DNA of 64,000 nucleotides from Arthrobacter silvisoli (GTDB lineage: Bacteria; Actinomycetota; Actinomycetes; Actinomycetales; Micrococcaceae), in NCBI RefSeq assembly GCF_003369445.1, contig NZ_QRCU01000039.1, forward strand, positions 124,001-188,000, given 5' to 3'. Each line of letters opens with the position of its first letter. Position 1 is the first letter of the stretch. Positions 23,973-32,640 of this stretch are shown piece by piece. Under the pieces are notes generated by a model. That model did no database searches. It was not told the DNA's origin and saw only the letters and a list, made by a program, of their open reading frames with translations. The translations under genes were made by a program, and so were the position numbers.

Positions 23973-25088
23973 ATGGCGAGAAGCACCGCCGAGAGCAAGG
24001 CCGCCACGGCCGCCAAAGCTACAGGCGAGGCCGCGAACGCGTCAGGCAAGGCCCGGCAGCGGGGCGTCACCATGACCGACGTCGCGCAGCGCGCCGGGGT
24101 TTCCCGCACCACGGTCTCCTTCGTCCTGAGCAACCGGGAAAACACCAGCATCTCGGCCGAGACCCGCATCCGCATTGCCGAGGCCGTCCAGGAACTCGGG
24201 TACCGGCCCAACGCCGGCGCCCGGGCCCTGGCCTCCCAGCGCAGCGACTGGTACGGGATCGTCACGGAGATCGTCACGGCCCCGTTCGCCGTCGACATCA
24301 TCAAAGGCGCCCAGGACCAGGCCTGGCTGGACCGCCGCTTCCTGCTCATCGCACCCTCCGACCAGGCCGATGCGCACGGACCCAACCAGGGCCTGGAAGA
24401 CGCCGCCATCGAAAAGCTCCTCGAACAGCGCGTGGAAGGACTGCTGTACGCGGCCACGTACCACCGCGGCGTGCACGTACCGGAAAGCGCCAACGAGGTT
24501 CCCACGGTGCTGATCAACTGCTTCGACGCCGACGGCAAGCTGCCCTCGATCGTCCCGGACGAACGCACCGGCGGGCGGGTCGCCGTCGAACGGTTGCTCC
24601 AGGCCGGCCACACCCGGATCGGCGTGATCAACCTGGACCCGGACATCCCGGCCGCGATCGGGCGTTTGGAGGGTGCCCGCGAAGCGCTCGCCGCGGCCGG
24701 CCTGGAGCTGGATCCGGAACTCGTCGTCTCGGGACACGCGACGGCGGACGGCGGCTATGCGGCCGCCTGCACGATTCTTGACCGGTATCGGGAAGGGCAG
24801 GGCCGGCCGACGGCCCTGTTCTGCCTCAATGACCGGATGGCGATGGGCGCCTACGACGCCATCAAGGAACGGGGACTGACCATCCCCGGAGACATCGCAG
24901 TGATCGGCTTCGACAACCAGGAATTGATTGCGGCCTACCTCAGGCCGAAGCTCACCACGGTTGCGTTGCCTTTCGAGGAAATGGGGGCCCTGGGCGTCCG
25001 GACGCTCGCAGCCCTCACAGCAGGACAGCCGATCGCTGCCGACCAGCAGCTGGTCGACTGTCCGCTGCTTGAACGTTCTTCAGTCTGA
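23973..25088 (+). CDS. LacI family regulator of the fructan locus
   Basis: A 371-residue repressor. After a 28-residue Ala/Lys-rich start comes the LacI headpiece TMTDVAQRAGVSRTTVSFVLSNRENTSISAETRIRIAEAVQELGYRPNAGARAL, complete with the hinge helix, followed by the periplasmic-binding-protein-like sensor domain of full length (VTEIVTAPFAVDIIKGAQDQA to IAVIGFDNQELIAAYLRPKLTTV). GTGGAG six bases before the ATG at 23973 decides the start. Two palindromes in its promoter point to autoregulation. Because the transporter and GH32 genes lie downstream in the same direction, the inducer is probably a fructo-oligosaccharide or difructose anhydride. Confidence 0.92.
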   Translation: MARSTAESKAATAAKATGEAANASGKARQRGVTMTDVAQRAGVSRTTVSFVLSNRENTSISAETRIRIAEAVQELGYRPNAGARALASQRSDWYGIVTEIVTAPFAVDIIKGAQDQAWLDRRFLLIAPSDQADAHGPNQGLEDAAIEKLLEQRVEGLLYAATYHRGVHVPESANEVPTVLINCFDADGKLPSIVPDERTGGRVAVERLLQAGHTRIGVINLDPDIPAAIGRLEGAREALAAAGLELDPELVVSGHATADGGYAAACTILDRYREGQGRPTALFCLNDRMAMGAYDAIKERGLTIPGDIAVIGFDNQELIAAYLRPKLTTVALPFEEMGALGVRTLAALTAGQPIAADQQLVDCPLLERSSV

Positions 25089-25155
25089 CCGCGAAATCAC
25101 CACTGAAGATCTGCCCCAACCCACCTTTCAGCAAGATAGGAATGAGATAACCATC

Positions 25156-26835
25156 ATGACACAATCCCGGTTCTTGAGGTCTGCGCGCATCACCGCCGCC
25201 GGCCTGGCAGTGGGGGCGTTGCTCCTCACCGGTTGTTCGGCCACGGCAAACAAGCCGGCCGATTCCTCCTCATCCTCGGCGAACCAGAACGCCCTGCTCA
25301 CCATTCCCCGCGAAGACATGGGCACGTTCACCCGCAACTTCAACCCCTTCGCCCCCACGGTGAACCCGATGGTGCAGCAGTCCATCTACGAATCCCTGCT
25401 GATCTTCAATCCGGCCCAGGGGAACACGACCCCGTGGCTCGCCACGTCCTGGGATGTGGCCAAGGACGGCAAGTCCATCACCTTCACCCTGCGCGACGGC
25501 GTGAAGTGGTCCGACGGCAAGCCGTTCGTGGCCGACGACGTTGCCTACACCTTCCAGCTGCAGAAGAAGATCAAGGGCGGCTTCGACTACCTCAAGGCCG
25601 TCACCCCGGAGGGCACCAACAAGGTCACCTTCACCTTCAACACCCCGTGGTCGCCGGCCCTTTACGACGTCGGACAGCTCACCATCCTGCCCAAGCACAT
25701 CTGGTCCGCGCTCAAGGACCCGGAAAAGGACGCCAACGCCAAGCCCGTCGGCACCGGCCCCTACACCGAGGTGGACAACTTCCAGGCCCAGTCCTTCGTG
25801 CTGAAGAAGAACCCCAACTACTGGCAGCCGGAGAAGCAGAAGATCGCCGGCATCAAGATGCTCGCCTTCGCCGGCAACGACGGCGCCAACCTCGCCGCCG
25901 CGAACGGCGACGTGGACTGGGCCCCGCAGTTCATCCCGAATATCGAGAAGACTTTCGTCGCCAAGGACAAGGCACACCGCAACTACTGGTTCCCGGCCAC
26001 GGGCGCCATGATCAACTGGCAGCTGAACACCGCCAAGGCTCCGTTCAACGACCCGACGGTCCGCAAGGCCCTCAGCATGGCCGTGGACCGCGACCAGGTC
26101 ACCAAGATCGGCATGAGCGGCTACGCCAGTCCCGCCGACTGCACCGGCCTCTCCGGCAACTACGAGAGCTGGAAGAACCCCGCCGTCAAGGACAACTGCA
26201 GCTGGACCAAGCTCAACGTCGAGGAAGCCAACAAACTGCTGGACGAGGCCGGGTACGCCAAGGGCTCCGACGGCAAGCGCACCCTGAAGGACGGCAAGCC
26301 CTTCGAATTCAAGATCTCCGTGGGCGCTTCGTCCTCCGACTGGCTGTCCGTGGCCAACGTGATCTCCCAGAACCTGCAGGCCGTGGGCGTCACCGCCAAG
26401 GTGGACTCCCCGGACTGGGCCGCCGTGGTGGCCGGCTACGAGCAGGGCACCTTCGACTCCGGCATCGTCTGGAGCGCCAACGACCCCAGCCCGTACAAGT
26501 ACTTCAACACCTCCATGGGCACCGCTACGGTCAAGCCCGTAGGCACCAAGACCTTCGACAACTACCACCGCTTCGGCGATGCGAAGGCCGACGCCCTCCT
26601 GAAGGAGTTCGTTGCCGCCGGCGACGAAGCGAAGCAGAAGGACATCGCCTACAAGCTCCAGGAAGAGTACAACGACGTCGCACCGCTGGTGCCGCTGTTC
26701 TCCGGCCCGGAATGGGGCGCCTACAACGACACCCGCTTCACCGGCTGGCCCACCCAGGACAACCCGTACGCCACCCTCTCGGTCCGCGCACCCACCACGG
26801 TGCTGGTCCTGACCACGCTGGAACCGCGCAAGTAG
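25156..26835 (+). CDS. ABC transporter binding lipoprotein, family 5 (oligosaccharide-type)
   Basis: A 559-residue lipoprotein. The signal peptide ends in LLTGC (Cys26). The mature part is a family-5 solute-binding protein: VNPMVQQSIYESLLIFNP, the signature-like DGVKWSDGKPFVADDVAYTFQL, then GTGPYTEVDNFQAQSFVLKKNPNYW and DPTVRKALSMAVDRDQV. Family 5 contains peptide binders (OppA, DppA) but also binders of beta-glucans and other oligosaccharides in actinobacteria and Thermotogales. With three GH32 genes downstream, a fructo-oligosaccharide is the likely ligand. A strong hairpin between this gene and the permeases would let it be made in excess. Confidence 0.9.
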   Translation: MTQSRFLRSARITAAGLAVGALLLTGCSATANKPADSSSSSANQNALLTIPREDMGTFTRNFNPFAPTVNPMVQQSIYESLLIFNPAQGNTTPWLATSWDVAKDGKSITFTLRDGVKWSDGKPFVADDVAYTFQLQKKIKGGFDYLKAVTPEGTNKVTFTFNTPWSPALYDVGQLTILPKHIWSALKDPEKDANAKPVGTGPYTEVDNFQAQSFVLKKNPNYWQPEKQKIAGIKMLAFAGNDGANLAAANGDVDWAPQFIPNIEKTFVAKDKAHRNYWFPATGAMINWQLNTAKAPFNDPTVRKALSMAVDRDQVTKIGMSGYASPADCTGLSGNYESWKNPAVKDNCSWTKLNVEEANKLLDEAGYAKGSDGKRTLKDGKPFEFKISVGASSSDWLSVANVISQNLQAVGVTAKVDSPDWAAVVAGYEQGTFDSGIVWSANDPSPYKYFNTSMGTATVKPVGTKTFDNYHRFGDAKADALLKEFVAAGDEAKQKDIAYKLQEEYNDVAPLVPLFSGPEWGAYNDTRFTGWPTQDNPYATLSVRAPTTVLVLTTLEPRK

Positions 26836-26902
26836 CAGCCCCGCTGCCCCCCTCGCCTCGCTTCGGCCAGGGAACCCGGGCAGCGTGGGACCACTTCCTA
26901 CT

Positions 26903-26947
26903 CCGCCCGGCGGCGCCTTTTGCGCCAAGTATGCCGCCGCCGGGCGG
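26903..26947 (+). terminator. Intra-operon hairpin after the binding-protein gene
   Basis: CCGCCCGGCGGCG (26903-26915) pairs perfectly with 26935-26947, and an inner GGCGC/GCGCC adds to the stem. No T-run follows. Such hairpins after binding-protein genes usually protect the upstream message or partly stop transcription. Confidence 0.6.
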
Positions 26948-27016
26948 GCACCATCTCTTTCCGGCCGTGACCCCTCACGGTTCCGGCCACCCGCAATTCC
27001 CGAATGGAGGGAAACC

Positions 27017-27994
27017 GTGCGCTTCATCCTGCGCCGCCTGGGTTTCTACCTGATTGCCTTCTGGGTATCCATCACACTGAACTTCCTGCTCCCGCGCTTC
27101 ATGCCCGGCGACCCCGTCTCGCGCATGTTTGCCCGCTCCGCCGGCCAGATGCAGCCCGAACAGATCGAGGCCCTGCGCAAGCTCCTGGGCGTGGACAGCC
27201 GCCCCATCTGGGAGCAGTACGCCGATTACCTGCACAACATCGTCACCGGCAACATGGGCGTGTCCATCACCCGCTTCCCCACCCCCGTCACCGAGGTCAT
27301 CGCCTCCCAGATCGGCTGGACCCTCCTGCTGGGCGGGACCGCCCTGGTGATTGCCGCCGTCGTGGGGAACCTGCTGGGGATCCTGGCCGCCTGGCGGCGC
27401 GGCGGCGCGATCGACTCGGCCCTGCCGCCGCTGCTGGTCTTCATCGGCTCCTTCCCGTACTTCTGGCTCGCGATGGGTGCGCTGTACCTGTTCGGCGTGA
27501 TCCTGGGCTGGTCCCCGCTCCGCCACGCGTTCACCGACGGCCTGGAGCCGGCCTTCAGCTGGGAGTTCATCGGCGACGCCGGCGCCCACCTGGTGCTGCC
27601 GGCCCTGACGATCGTGCTGGTCTCGATCGGCGGCTGGATGCTGGGCATGCGCAACACGATGATCGCCACCAACGCCGAGGACTACATCACCATGGCCGAG
27701 GCGAAGGGCCTCAAACCGGGACGCATCATGTTCCGCTACGCCGCCCGCAACGCCATGCTGCCCTCGGTGACAAGCTTCGGCATGGGCCTGGGCTTCGTGG
27801 TGGGCGGGGCCCTGCTGACCGAGGTGGTGTTCGCCTACCCGGGCGTCGGCTACCAGCTGCTGAACGCGGTGCAGGGCCTGGACTACCCGCTCATGCAGGG
27901 CCTGTTCCTGACCATCACGGCCGCCGTGCTGCTGGCCAACTTCCTGGTGGACATCCTCTATGTCCGCCTCGACCCGCGCGTGCGCGCCAGCTAG
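27017..27994 (+). CDS. ABC transporter permease, DppB/OppB type
   Basis: A 325-residue inner-membrane permease with six helices. MRFILRRLGFYLIAFWVSITLNFLLPRFMPGDP is the typical OppB N-terminus. The EAA loop that contacts the ATPase reads EDYITMAEAKGLKPGRIMFRYAARNA. GGAGG six bases before the GTG at 27017 decides the start. It forms the channel together with the next gene product; the gap between the two genes is 8 bases. Confidence 0.92.
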   Translation: MRFILRRLGFYLIAFWVSITLNFLLPRFMPGDPVSRMFARSAGQMQPEQIEALRKLLGVDSRPIWEQYADYLHNIVTGNMGVSITRFPTPVTEVIASQIGWTLLLGGTALVIAAVVGNLLGILAAWRRGGAIDSALPPLLVFIGSFPYFWLAMGALYLFGVILGWSPLRHAFTDGLEPAFSWEFIGDAGAHLVLPALTIVLVSIGGWMLGMRNTMIATNAEDYITMAEAKGLKPGRIMFRYAARNAMLPSVTSFGMGLGFVVGGALLTEVVFAYPGVGYQLLNAVQGLDYPLMQGLFLTITAAVLLANFLVDILYVRLDPRVRAS

Positions 27995-28002
27995 GGGCTT
28001 CG

Positions 28003-28992
28003 ATGACTACTTACATTGATCCGTCACCTTCCGCGGCGGCTGCTGCGTTGGAGAGCCCGACGGCGGCACCCGCCTCCGGAGCTCCGGCACCGGGTTCCGC
28101 TGCCGCGCCCGCGCCCCGCAAGCCGAGGCAGGGCCTGGTCCATGGCCTCCTGAGCAACTCCAAGGCCATGGTGGGCGCCGCGATCCTGCTGGTGTTCATC
28201 GCGCTGGCGCTGCTGGCCCCGGTGCTGTTCCCTGGCGATCCTTCCCGCATCACGGACATGGCCGGCCTGGAACCCTCTGCCGAGCACTGGCTGGGTACCA
28301 CCGCCAAAGGCCAGGACGTCATGGCCCTGACCATCCACGGCGCCCGCAGCTCCCTGCTGGTGGGCCTCACCGTGGGCTTCGCGTCCACCTTCGTGGGCAT
28401 CCTGGTGGGACTGGCGTCGGCGTACTTCGGCAAGTTCATCGACGAGGCCCTGTCCCTGGTCACCAACGTGTTCCTGCTCCTGCCGGGCCTGCCGCTGCTG
28501 GTCATCCTGGCCGCGTTCCTGCCCCCGGGGCTGGGCACCGTGATCCTGGTGCTGATCGTCACCGGCTGGGCCGGCTCGGCCCGGGTGCTGCGTTCGCAGG
28601 CGCTGTCCATCCGTTCCAAGGATTTCGTGGCCGCGGCCGTGGTGTCCGGCGAGCGGGCCGGGCGGATCATGTTCCGCGAGATCCTGCCGAACATGGCCTC
28701 GATCGTGATGGGCACCCTGCTGGCCTGCGTGATCTACGGCATCGGCGCGCAGGCGGGCCTGGAGTTCCTGGGCCTGGGCGATGTCAGCACCGTCTCCTGG
28801 GGCAACAACCTCTTCTGGGCCGGCAACGAGGGTGCCCTGATGACGGGCAGCTGGTGGGTGTTCGTGCCCTCCGGTGTCTGCATCGCTTTGGTGGCCTTCG
28901 CCCTGGCCCTTATCAACTACGCCGTGGACGAGGTCACCAACCCCCGCCTGCGCAAGATCAAGCCTGTTTCGGAAGGGAAGGCAGCGAAATGA
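28003..28992 (+). CDS. ABC transporter permease, DppC/OppC type
   Basis: A 329-residue permease. A 45-residue Ala/Pro-rich cytosolic N-terminus precedes the first helix (SKAMVGAAILLVFIALALLAP). LGTTAKGQDVMALTIHGARSSLLVGL is characteristic of OppC proteins, and the EAA loop is SKDFVAAAVVSGERAGRIMFREILPN. Its stop overlaps the start of the first ATPase gene (ATGA). It completes the membrane part of the fructan importer. Confidence 0.92.
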   Translation: MTTYIDPSPSAAAAALESPTAAPASGAPAPGSAAAPAPRKPRQGLVHGLLSNSKAMVGAAILLVFIALALLAPVLFPGDPSRITDMAGLEPSAEHWLGTTAKGQDVMALTIHGARSSLLVGLTVGFASTFVGILVGLASAYFGKFIDEALSLVTNVFLLLPGLPLLVILAAFLPPGLGTVILVLIVTGWAGSARVLRSQALSIRSKDFVAAAVVSGERAGRIMFREILPNMASIVMGTLLACVIYGIGAQAGLEFLGLGDVSTVSWGNNLFWAGNEGALMTGSWWVFVPSGVCIALVAFALALINYAVDEVTNPRLRKIKPVSEGKAAK

Positions 28993-29987
28993 CCGTCTCC
29001 CAAGTCTCCTTCGGCTCGCACGAGCCGGTCCTGGAGGTCAAGGACCTTACCGTGAAGTACGTGGGCGACACCCGCTCCACCACCGCCGTCGACCGTGTTT
29101 CGTTCAGCATCGGCACCGGGGAAATCTTCGGCCTGGCCGGCGAGTCCGGCTGCGGCAAGTCCACTATCGCCAACACGATCATGCGCCTGCTCAAGGACCC
29201 GGCGAAGATCGCCGGCGGCAGCATCCGCTTCGGCGGCAAGGACGTGCTGGCCATGGGCCCGGAGGAACTGCGCCGCTTCCGCTGGCAGGACGTGGCCATG
29301 GTGTTCCAGTCGGCCATGAACTCGCTCAACCCGGTGCTGACCATCGGCGAACAGATCACGGACATCTACACCACCCACGCCGGCTACTCCCGCAAGGAAT
29401 CGCTGCGCCGGGCCGCGGAACTGCTGGAACTGGTCCGGATCGATCCGGTGCGGCTGAAGTCCTACCCGCACCAGCTCTCCGGCGGCATGCGCCAGCGCGC
29501 CGTGATCGCCATGGCGGTGGCCTTGAAGCCGTCGCTGCTGATCCTGGACGAGCCCACCACGGCGCTGGATGTGGTGGTGCAGCAGGAAATCATGGCCCAG
29601 ATCAAGGAACTGCAGCACGAGCTGGGCTTCTCCGTCCTGTTCATCACGCACGACATGTCCCTCATGGTGGAACTCTCGCACCGCATGGCCGTGATGTATG
29701 GCGGCCGGATCGTGGAAACCGCCAAGGCCGCGGACATCCACACCGCCCCGCAGCACCCCTACACCCAGGCCCTCATGGGCGCCTTCCCGCCGCTCACCGG
29801 CCCGCGGATCCCGCTCACCGGACTGGCCGACGGCGTGAAGTTCCACAACATCCCGGACCTCGCCGAGGTGACACCCGGCCATTTCGTGGCACCGTTCGCT
29901 GCGACCGACACGGCTTCGGCCCATAATTCCGCCGCTGCCTGCGGTCCGGCCACTAGTCCGGCACTCCTGGAAGGAGCGGCACGATGA
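28989..29987 (+). CDS. ABC transporter ATPase, DppD/OppD type
   Basis: A 332-residue ATPase. Walker A is [15 protein letters not shown], the Q-loop is [11 protein letters not shown], the ABC signature is [14 protein letters not shown], and Walker B is [12 protein letters not shown], followed by ITHDMSLM with the switch His. The C-terminal extension after residue 260 ([15 protein letters not shown]) is the Opp-type tail, but the usual four-Cys iron-sulfur motif is only weakly kept. ATGA overlaps couple it to the permease gene before and the second ATPase gene after. Confidence 0.93.
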   Translation: MTVSQVSFGSHEPVLEVKDLTVKYVGDTRSTTAVDRVSFSIGTGEIFGLAGESGCGKSTIANTIMRLLKDPAKIAGGSIRFGGKDVLAMGPEELRRFRWQDVAMVFQSAMNSLNPVLTIGEQITDIYTTHAGYSRKESLRRAAELLELVRIDPVRLKSYPHQLSGGMRQRAVIAMAVALKPSLLILDEPTTALDVVVQQEIMAQIKELQHELGFSVLFITHDMSLMVELSHRMAVMYGGRIVETAKAADIHTAPQHPYTQALMGAFPPLTGPRIPLTGLADGVKFHNIPDLAEVTPGHFVAPFAATDTASAHNSAAACGPATSPALLEGAAR

Positions 29988-31036
29988 GCAGCACTATCCT
30001 GGGCGCCGCGGCGCCCGCCGCCGGAACCGCAAAAGCAGCCCTGGAAATCCGCGGCCTCAGCAAGAGCTTCCCCATCGGGGGTTTGTTCTCCCGGGAGTTC
30101 GTTCGCGCCCTGCACGGGGTGGACCTGAGCCTGGGGCGCGGCGAGATCGTGGCCCTCGTGGGCGAGTCCGGTTCCGGCAAGAGCACTCTGGCCCGCTGCG
30201 TGGCCCGCCTCGAAAAGCCCAGCTCCGGGCAGATCCTGTTGGACGGCGTCGACGTCTTGAAGCGCGACCGCTTCCAGGCCTCCCGGGCGTACCGGTCCCA
30301 GGTGCAGATGGTGTTCCAGGACCCCTTCGGCTCGCTCAACCCGGCCCACCGGATCGAGCACTTCCTGCGCCGCTCCCTGGCCATCCACGGCAAGGCAGGC
30401 TCCGCCACCGCAACGCAGGCACGGCTGGAAGAGCTCATGGCCACCGTGGGCTTGCAGCCGGACATGCTCAACTCCTATCCGCACGAACTCTCCGGCGGGC
30501 AGCGCCAGCGCGTGGCGATCGCCCGGGCCCTGGCCGTGGAACCGCAGGTGATCCTCGCCGACGAGCCCACGTCCATGCTGGACGTCTCGGTGCGGATCGG
30601 AATCCTGAACCTGATGCGCACGCTCCGCGACGAGCAGGGCATCTCCATGCTCTACATCACCCACGACCTCGCCTCCGCCCGCTACCTCGCCGACCGCACG
30701 GCCGTGATGTTCGCCGGGGAACTCGTGGAGGAAGGCGAGTCCCTGGACCTGTTGGCCAACCCCGCCCACCCCTACACCCAGCTGCTGGTCTCCGCCGTGC
30801 CGGACCCGGCGCGTTCGGGCTCCTATGACCCCGTCCGCAGGGCCGAGCTGCGCGCCGCGGTGATGAGCCCGGCGTCGTGCGCGTTCCACGGCGACCCGGA
30901 ACAGCCCTGCTCGGCCGAGCAGCCCGTCCGCCACCGGGTGGGCAGCCCCGAAAACCGTCACTGGGTGCGCTGCCACCTGTACCGTCCCGCCGCCGGCACG
31001 GCCGGCCACGCCCTCGCAGAAGCCAAGGTCTCCTGA
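29984..31036 (+). CDS. ABC transporter ATPase, DppF/OppF type
   Basis: A 350-residue ATPase, partner of the preceding one. Walker A is [15 protein letters not shown], the Q-loop VFQDPFGSLNPAHR, the signature [14 protein letters not shown], Walker B VILADEPTSMLD and the switch ITHDLASA. The Opp-type C-terminal region includes HPYTQLLVSAVPDP and a Cys-containing segment (CAFHGDPEQPCSAEQP, then HWVRCHL), like the iron-sulfur-binding tail of DppD/DppF proteins. Its stop is directly followed by the ATG of the GH32 gene, so import and hydrolysis are made together. Confidence 0.93.
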   Translation: MSSTILGAAAPAAGTAKAALEIRGLSKSFPIGGLFSREFVRALHGVDLSLGRGEIVALVGESGSGKSTLARCVARLEKPSSGQILLDGVDVLKRDRFQASRAYRSQVQMVFQDPFGSLNPAHRIEHFLRRSLAIHGKAGSATATQARLEELMATVGLQPDMLNSYPHELSGGQRQRVAIARALAVEPQVILADEPTSMLDVSVRIGILNLMRTLRDEQGISMLYITHDLASARYLADRTAVMFAGELVEEGESLDLLANPAHPYTQLLVSAVPDPARSGSYDPVRRAELRAAVMSPASCAFHGDPEQPCSAEQPVRHRVGSPENRHWVRCHLYRPAAGTAGHALAEAKVS

Positions 31037-32605
31037 ATGACTGAACTGACCCACCCGCTGGCCACCGTCCCCCGCGACGAACTCGTGGCCCGCGCCGAAG
31101 CCGACCCGCACCGGCCCCGCTTCCACTTCGTCTCCCCCGCCGGCTGGCTCAACGACCCCAACGGCGTCAGCCAGTGGAACGGCAGCTACCACCTCTTCTA
31201 CCAGTACAACCCCGAAGGCGCCTTCCACCACCGCATCCTCTGGGGCCACGCGGTCTCCACGGACCTGGTGCACTGGGAGGACGCCCCCGTGGCCCTGGAA
31301 CCCGGGCTTGGTTCCGCCGACCCGGACTCCGCCAACTATCCGGACCGGGACGGCTGCTGGTCCGGCGTGCTGGTGAACGACGGCGGTGTGCCCACCCTGG
31401 TGTACTCCGGCCGGCACGGCGAACGGGAACTGCCTTGCGTGGCCGTCGGCTCACCGGACCTGCTGTCCTGGACCAAGGCCCCGGAAAACCCGGTCATCGC
31501 AGCCCCGCCCGCCGGCGTCGACATCACCGCCTACCGCGACCACTGCGTCTGGCGCGAAGGCTCCGTATGGCGCCAGCTGGTGGGCTCGGGCATCCGCGGC
31601 CGCGGCGGCACCGCATTCCTCTACGAATCCGCCGACCTGCGCTCCTGGGACTACGTGGGCCCGCTGTTCATCGGCGACGCCTCCGGCGACCCCGAGGCCA
31701 GCGACTGGACCGGGACCATGTGGGAATGCGTGGACCTGTTCCGCGCCGGTGCCGGTTCCCTTGGCGGCCCCGGCGGCCCGGCGGAGGACGCGCTGGTATT
31801 CTCCGCCTGGAACGACGGCGACACCCGCCACCCGCTGTACTGGACCGGCCGGTACTCCGGGGACTCCTTCGAAGCCGCCGCCCTGCACCGCCTCGACTAC
31901 GGCGGCCGCTACTTCTACGCCCCGCAATCCTTCCTCGACGAGTCCGGCCGGCGCATCATGTTCGGCTGGCTGCAGGAAGGCCGACCCGAGGAAACCGCCG
32001 TGGAAGCCGGCTGGTCCGGGGTCATGAGCCTGCCCCGCGTCACCACCCTGGCCGCGGACGGCACGCTGTCCTTCACGCCCGTGCCCGAACTCGAACGGCT
32101 GCGCACCGGACATGTCCACCTGCCCGGGCAAGTACTGGTCGCCCCGGCCGCACCCCTGGACACCGGAATTTCCGGCAAGCAGCTGGACCTGGAACTCGAA
32201 CTGCAGCTCTCCGCCGGCTCCACAGTGCGGCTCGGGCTCCTGGGATCCGACGACGGCCGCGAGGAAACCGCCGTCGAACTGGCCCTGGACACGGACGGCG
32301 CCTCCGGAACACTGCGCCTGGACCGCAGCCGCAGCAGCATCACCGCCGAGGAAGAAGGCCTGGACACCGAACCCAAGGAAGGCCCCGTAACCATGCCCGG
32401 CGGCCGCGTCTCGCTGCGCGTCCTGCTGGACCGCTCCGCCGTCGAAATCTTCGCCAACGGCAAACCGCTCACCGCCCGCGCCTATCCCGTGCTCGACGGC
32501 GGAAACGTCACCCTCGCAGCCGCCGAAGGTACCGTGCGGCTGCTGTCCTTCGATGCCTGGACCATGGGGGAGATTTTCGGAGGTGGCCGCGTCCTCTTCC
32601 CGTAA
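31037..32605 (+). CDS. Cytosolic GH32 beta-fructosidase
   Basis: A 522-residue GH32 enzyme without a signal peptide. Catalytic residues are in the expected places: the nucleophile Asp40 in WLNDPNG, Asp168 in AYRDHCV (the RDP transition-state stabiliser, here RDH) and the acid/base Glu230 in WECVDLF (EC motif). The five-bladed propeller is followed by the C-terminal beta-sandwich (RVSLRVLLDRSAVEIFANG, conserved). It would split off beta-D-fructose from imported sucrose, fructo-oligosaccharides or levan fragments. It starts at the base after the ATPase stop, in one operon with the importer. Confidence 0.92.
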   Translation: MTELTHPLATVPRDELVARAEADPHRPRFHFVSPAGWLNDPNGVSQWNGSYHLFYQYNPEGAFHHRILWGHAVSTDLVHWEDAPVALEPGLGSADPDSANYPDRDGCWSGVLVNDGGVPTLVYSGRHGERELPCVAVGSPDLLSWTKAPENPVIAAPPAGVDITAYRDHCVWREGSVWRQLVGSGIRGRGGTAFLYESADLRSWDYVGPLFIGDASGDPEASDWTGTMWECVDLFRAGAGSLGGPGGPAEDALVFSAWNDGDTRHPLYWTGRYSGDSFEAAALHRLDYGGRYFYAPQSFLDESGRRIMFGWLQEGRPEETAVEAGWSGVMSLPRVTTLAADGTLSFTPVPELERLRTGHVHLPGQVLVAPAAPLDTGISGKQLDLELELQLSAGSTVRLGLLGSDDGREETAVELALDTDGASGTLRLDRSRSSITAEEEGLDTEPKEGPVTMPGGRVSLRVLLDRSAVEIFANGKPLTARAYPVLDGGNVTLAAAEGTVRLLSFDAWTMGEIFGGGRVLFP

Positions 32606-32640
32606 GCAACCCATTCATCCGTTGATCAAAGGCGATCTGA

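Noticed and set aside
25270..27027. Long reverse open frame opposite the binding-protein gene
   Set aside because: It lies opposite a full family-5 binding protein, is rich in Gly/Val/His and has no motifs.
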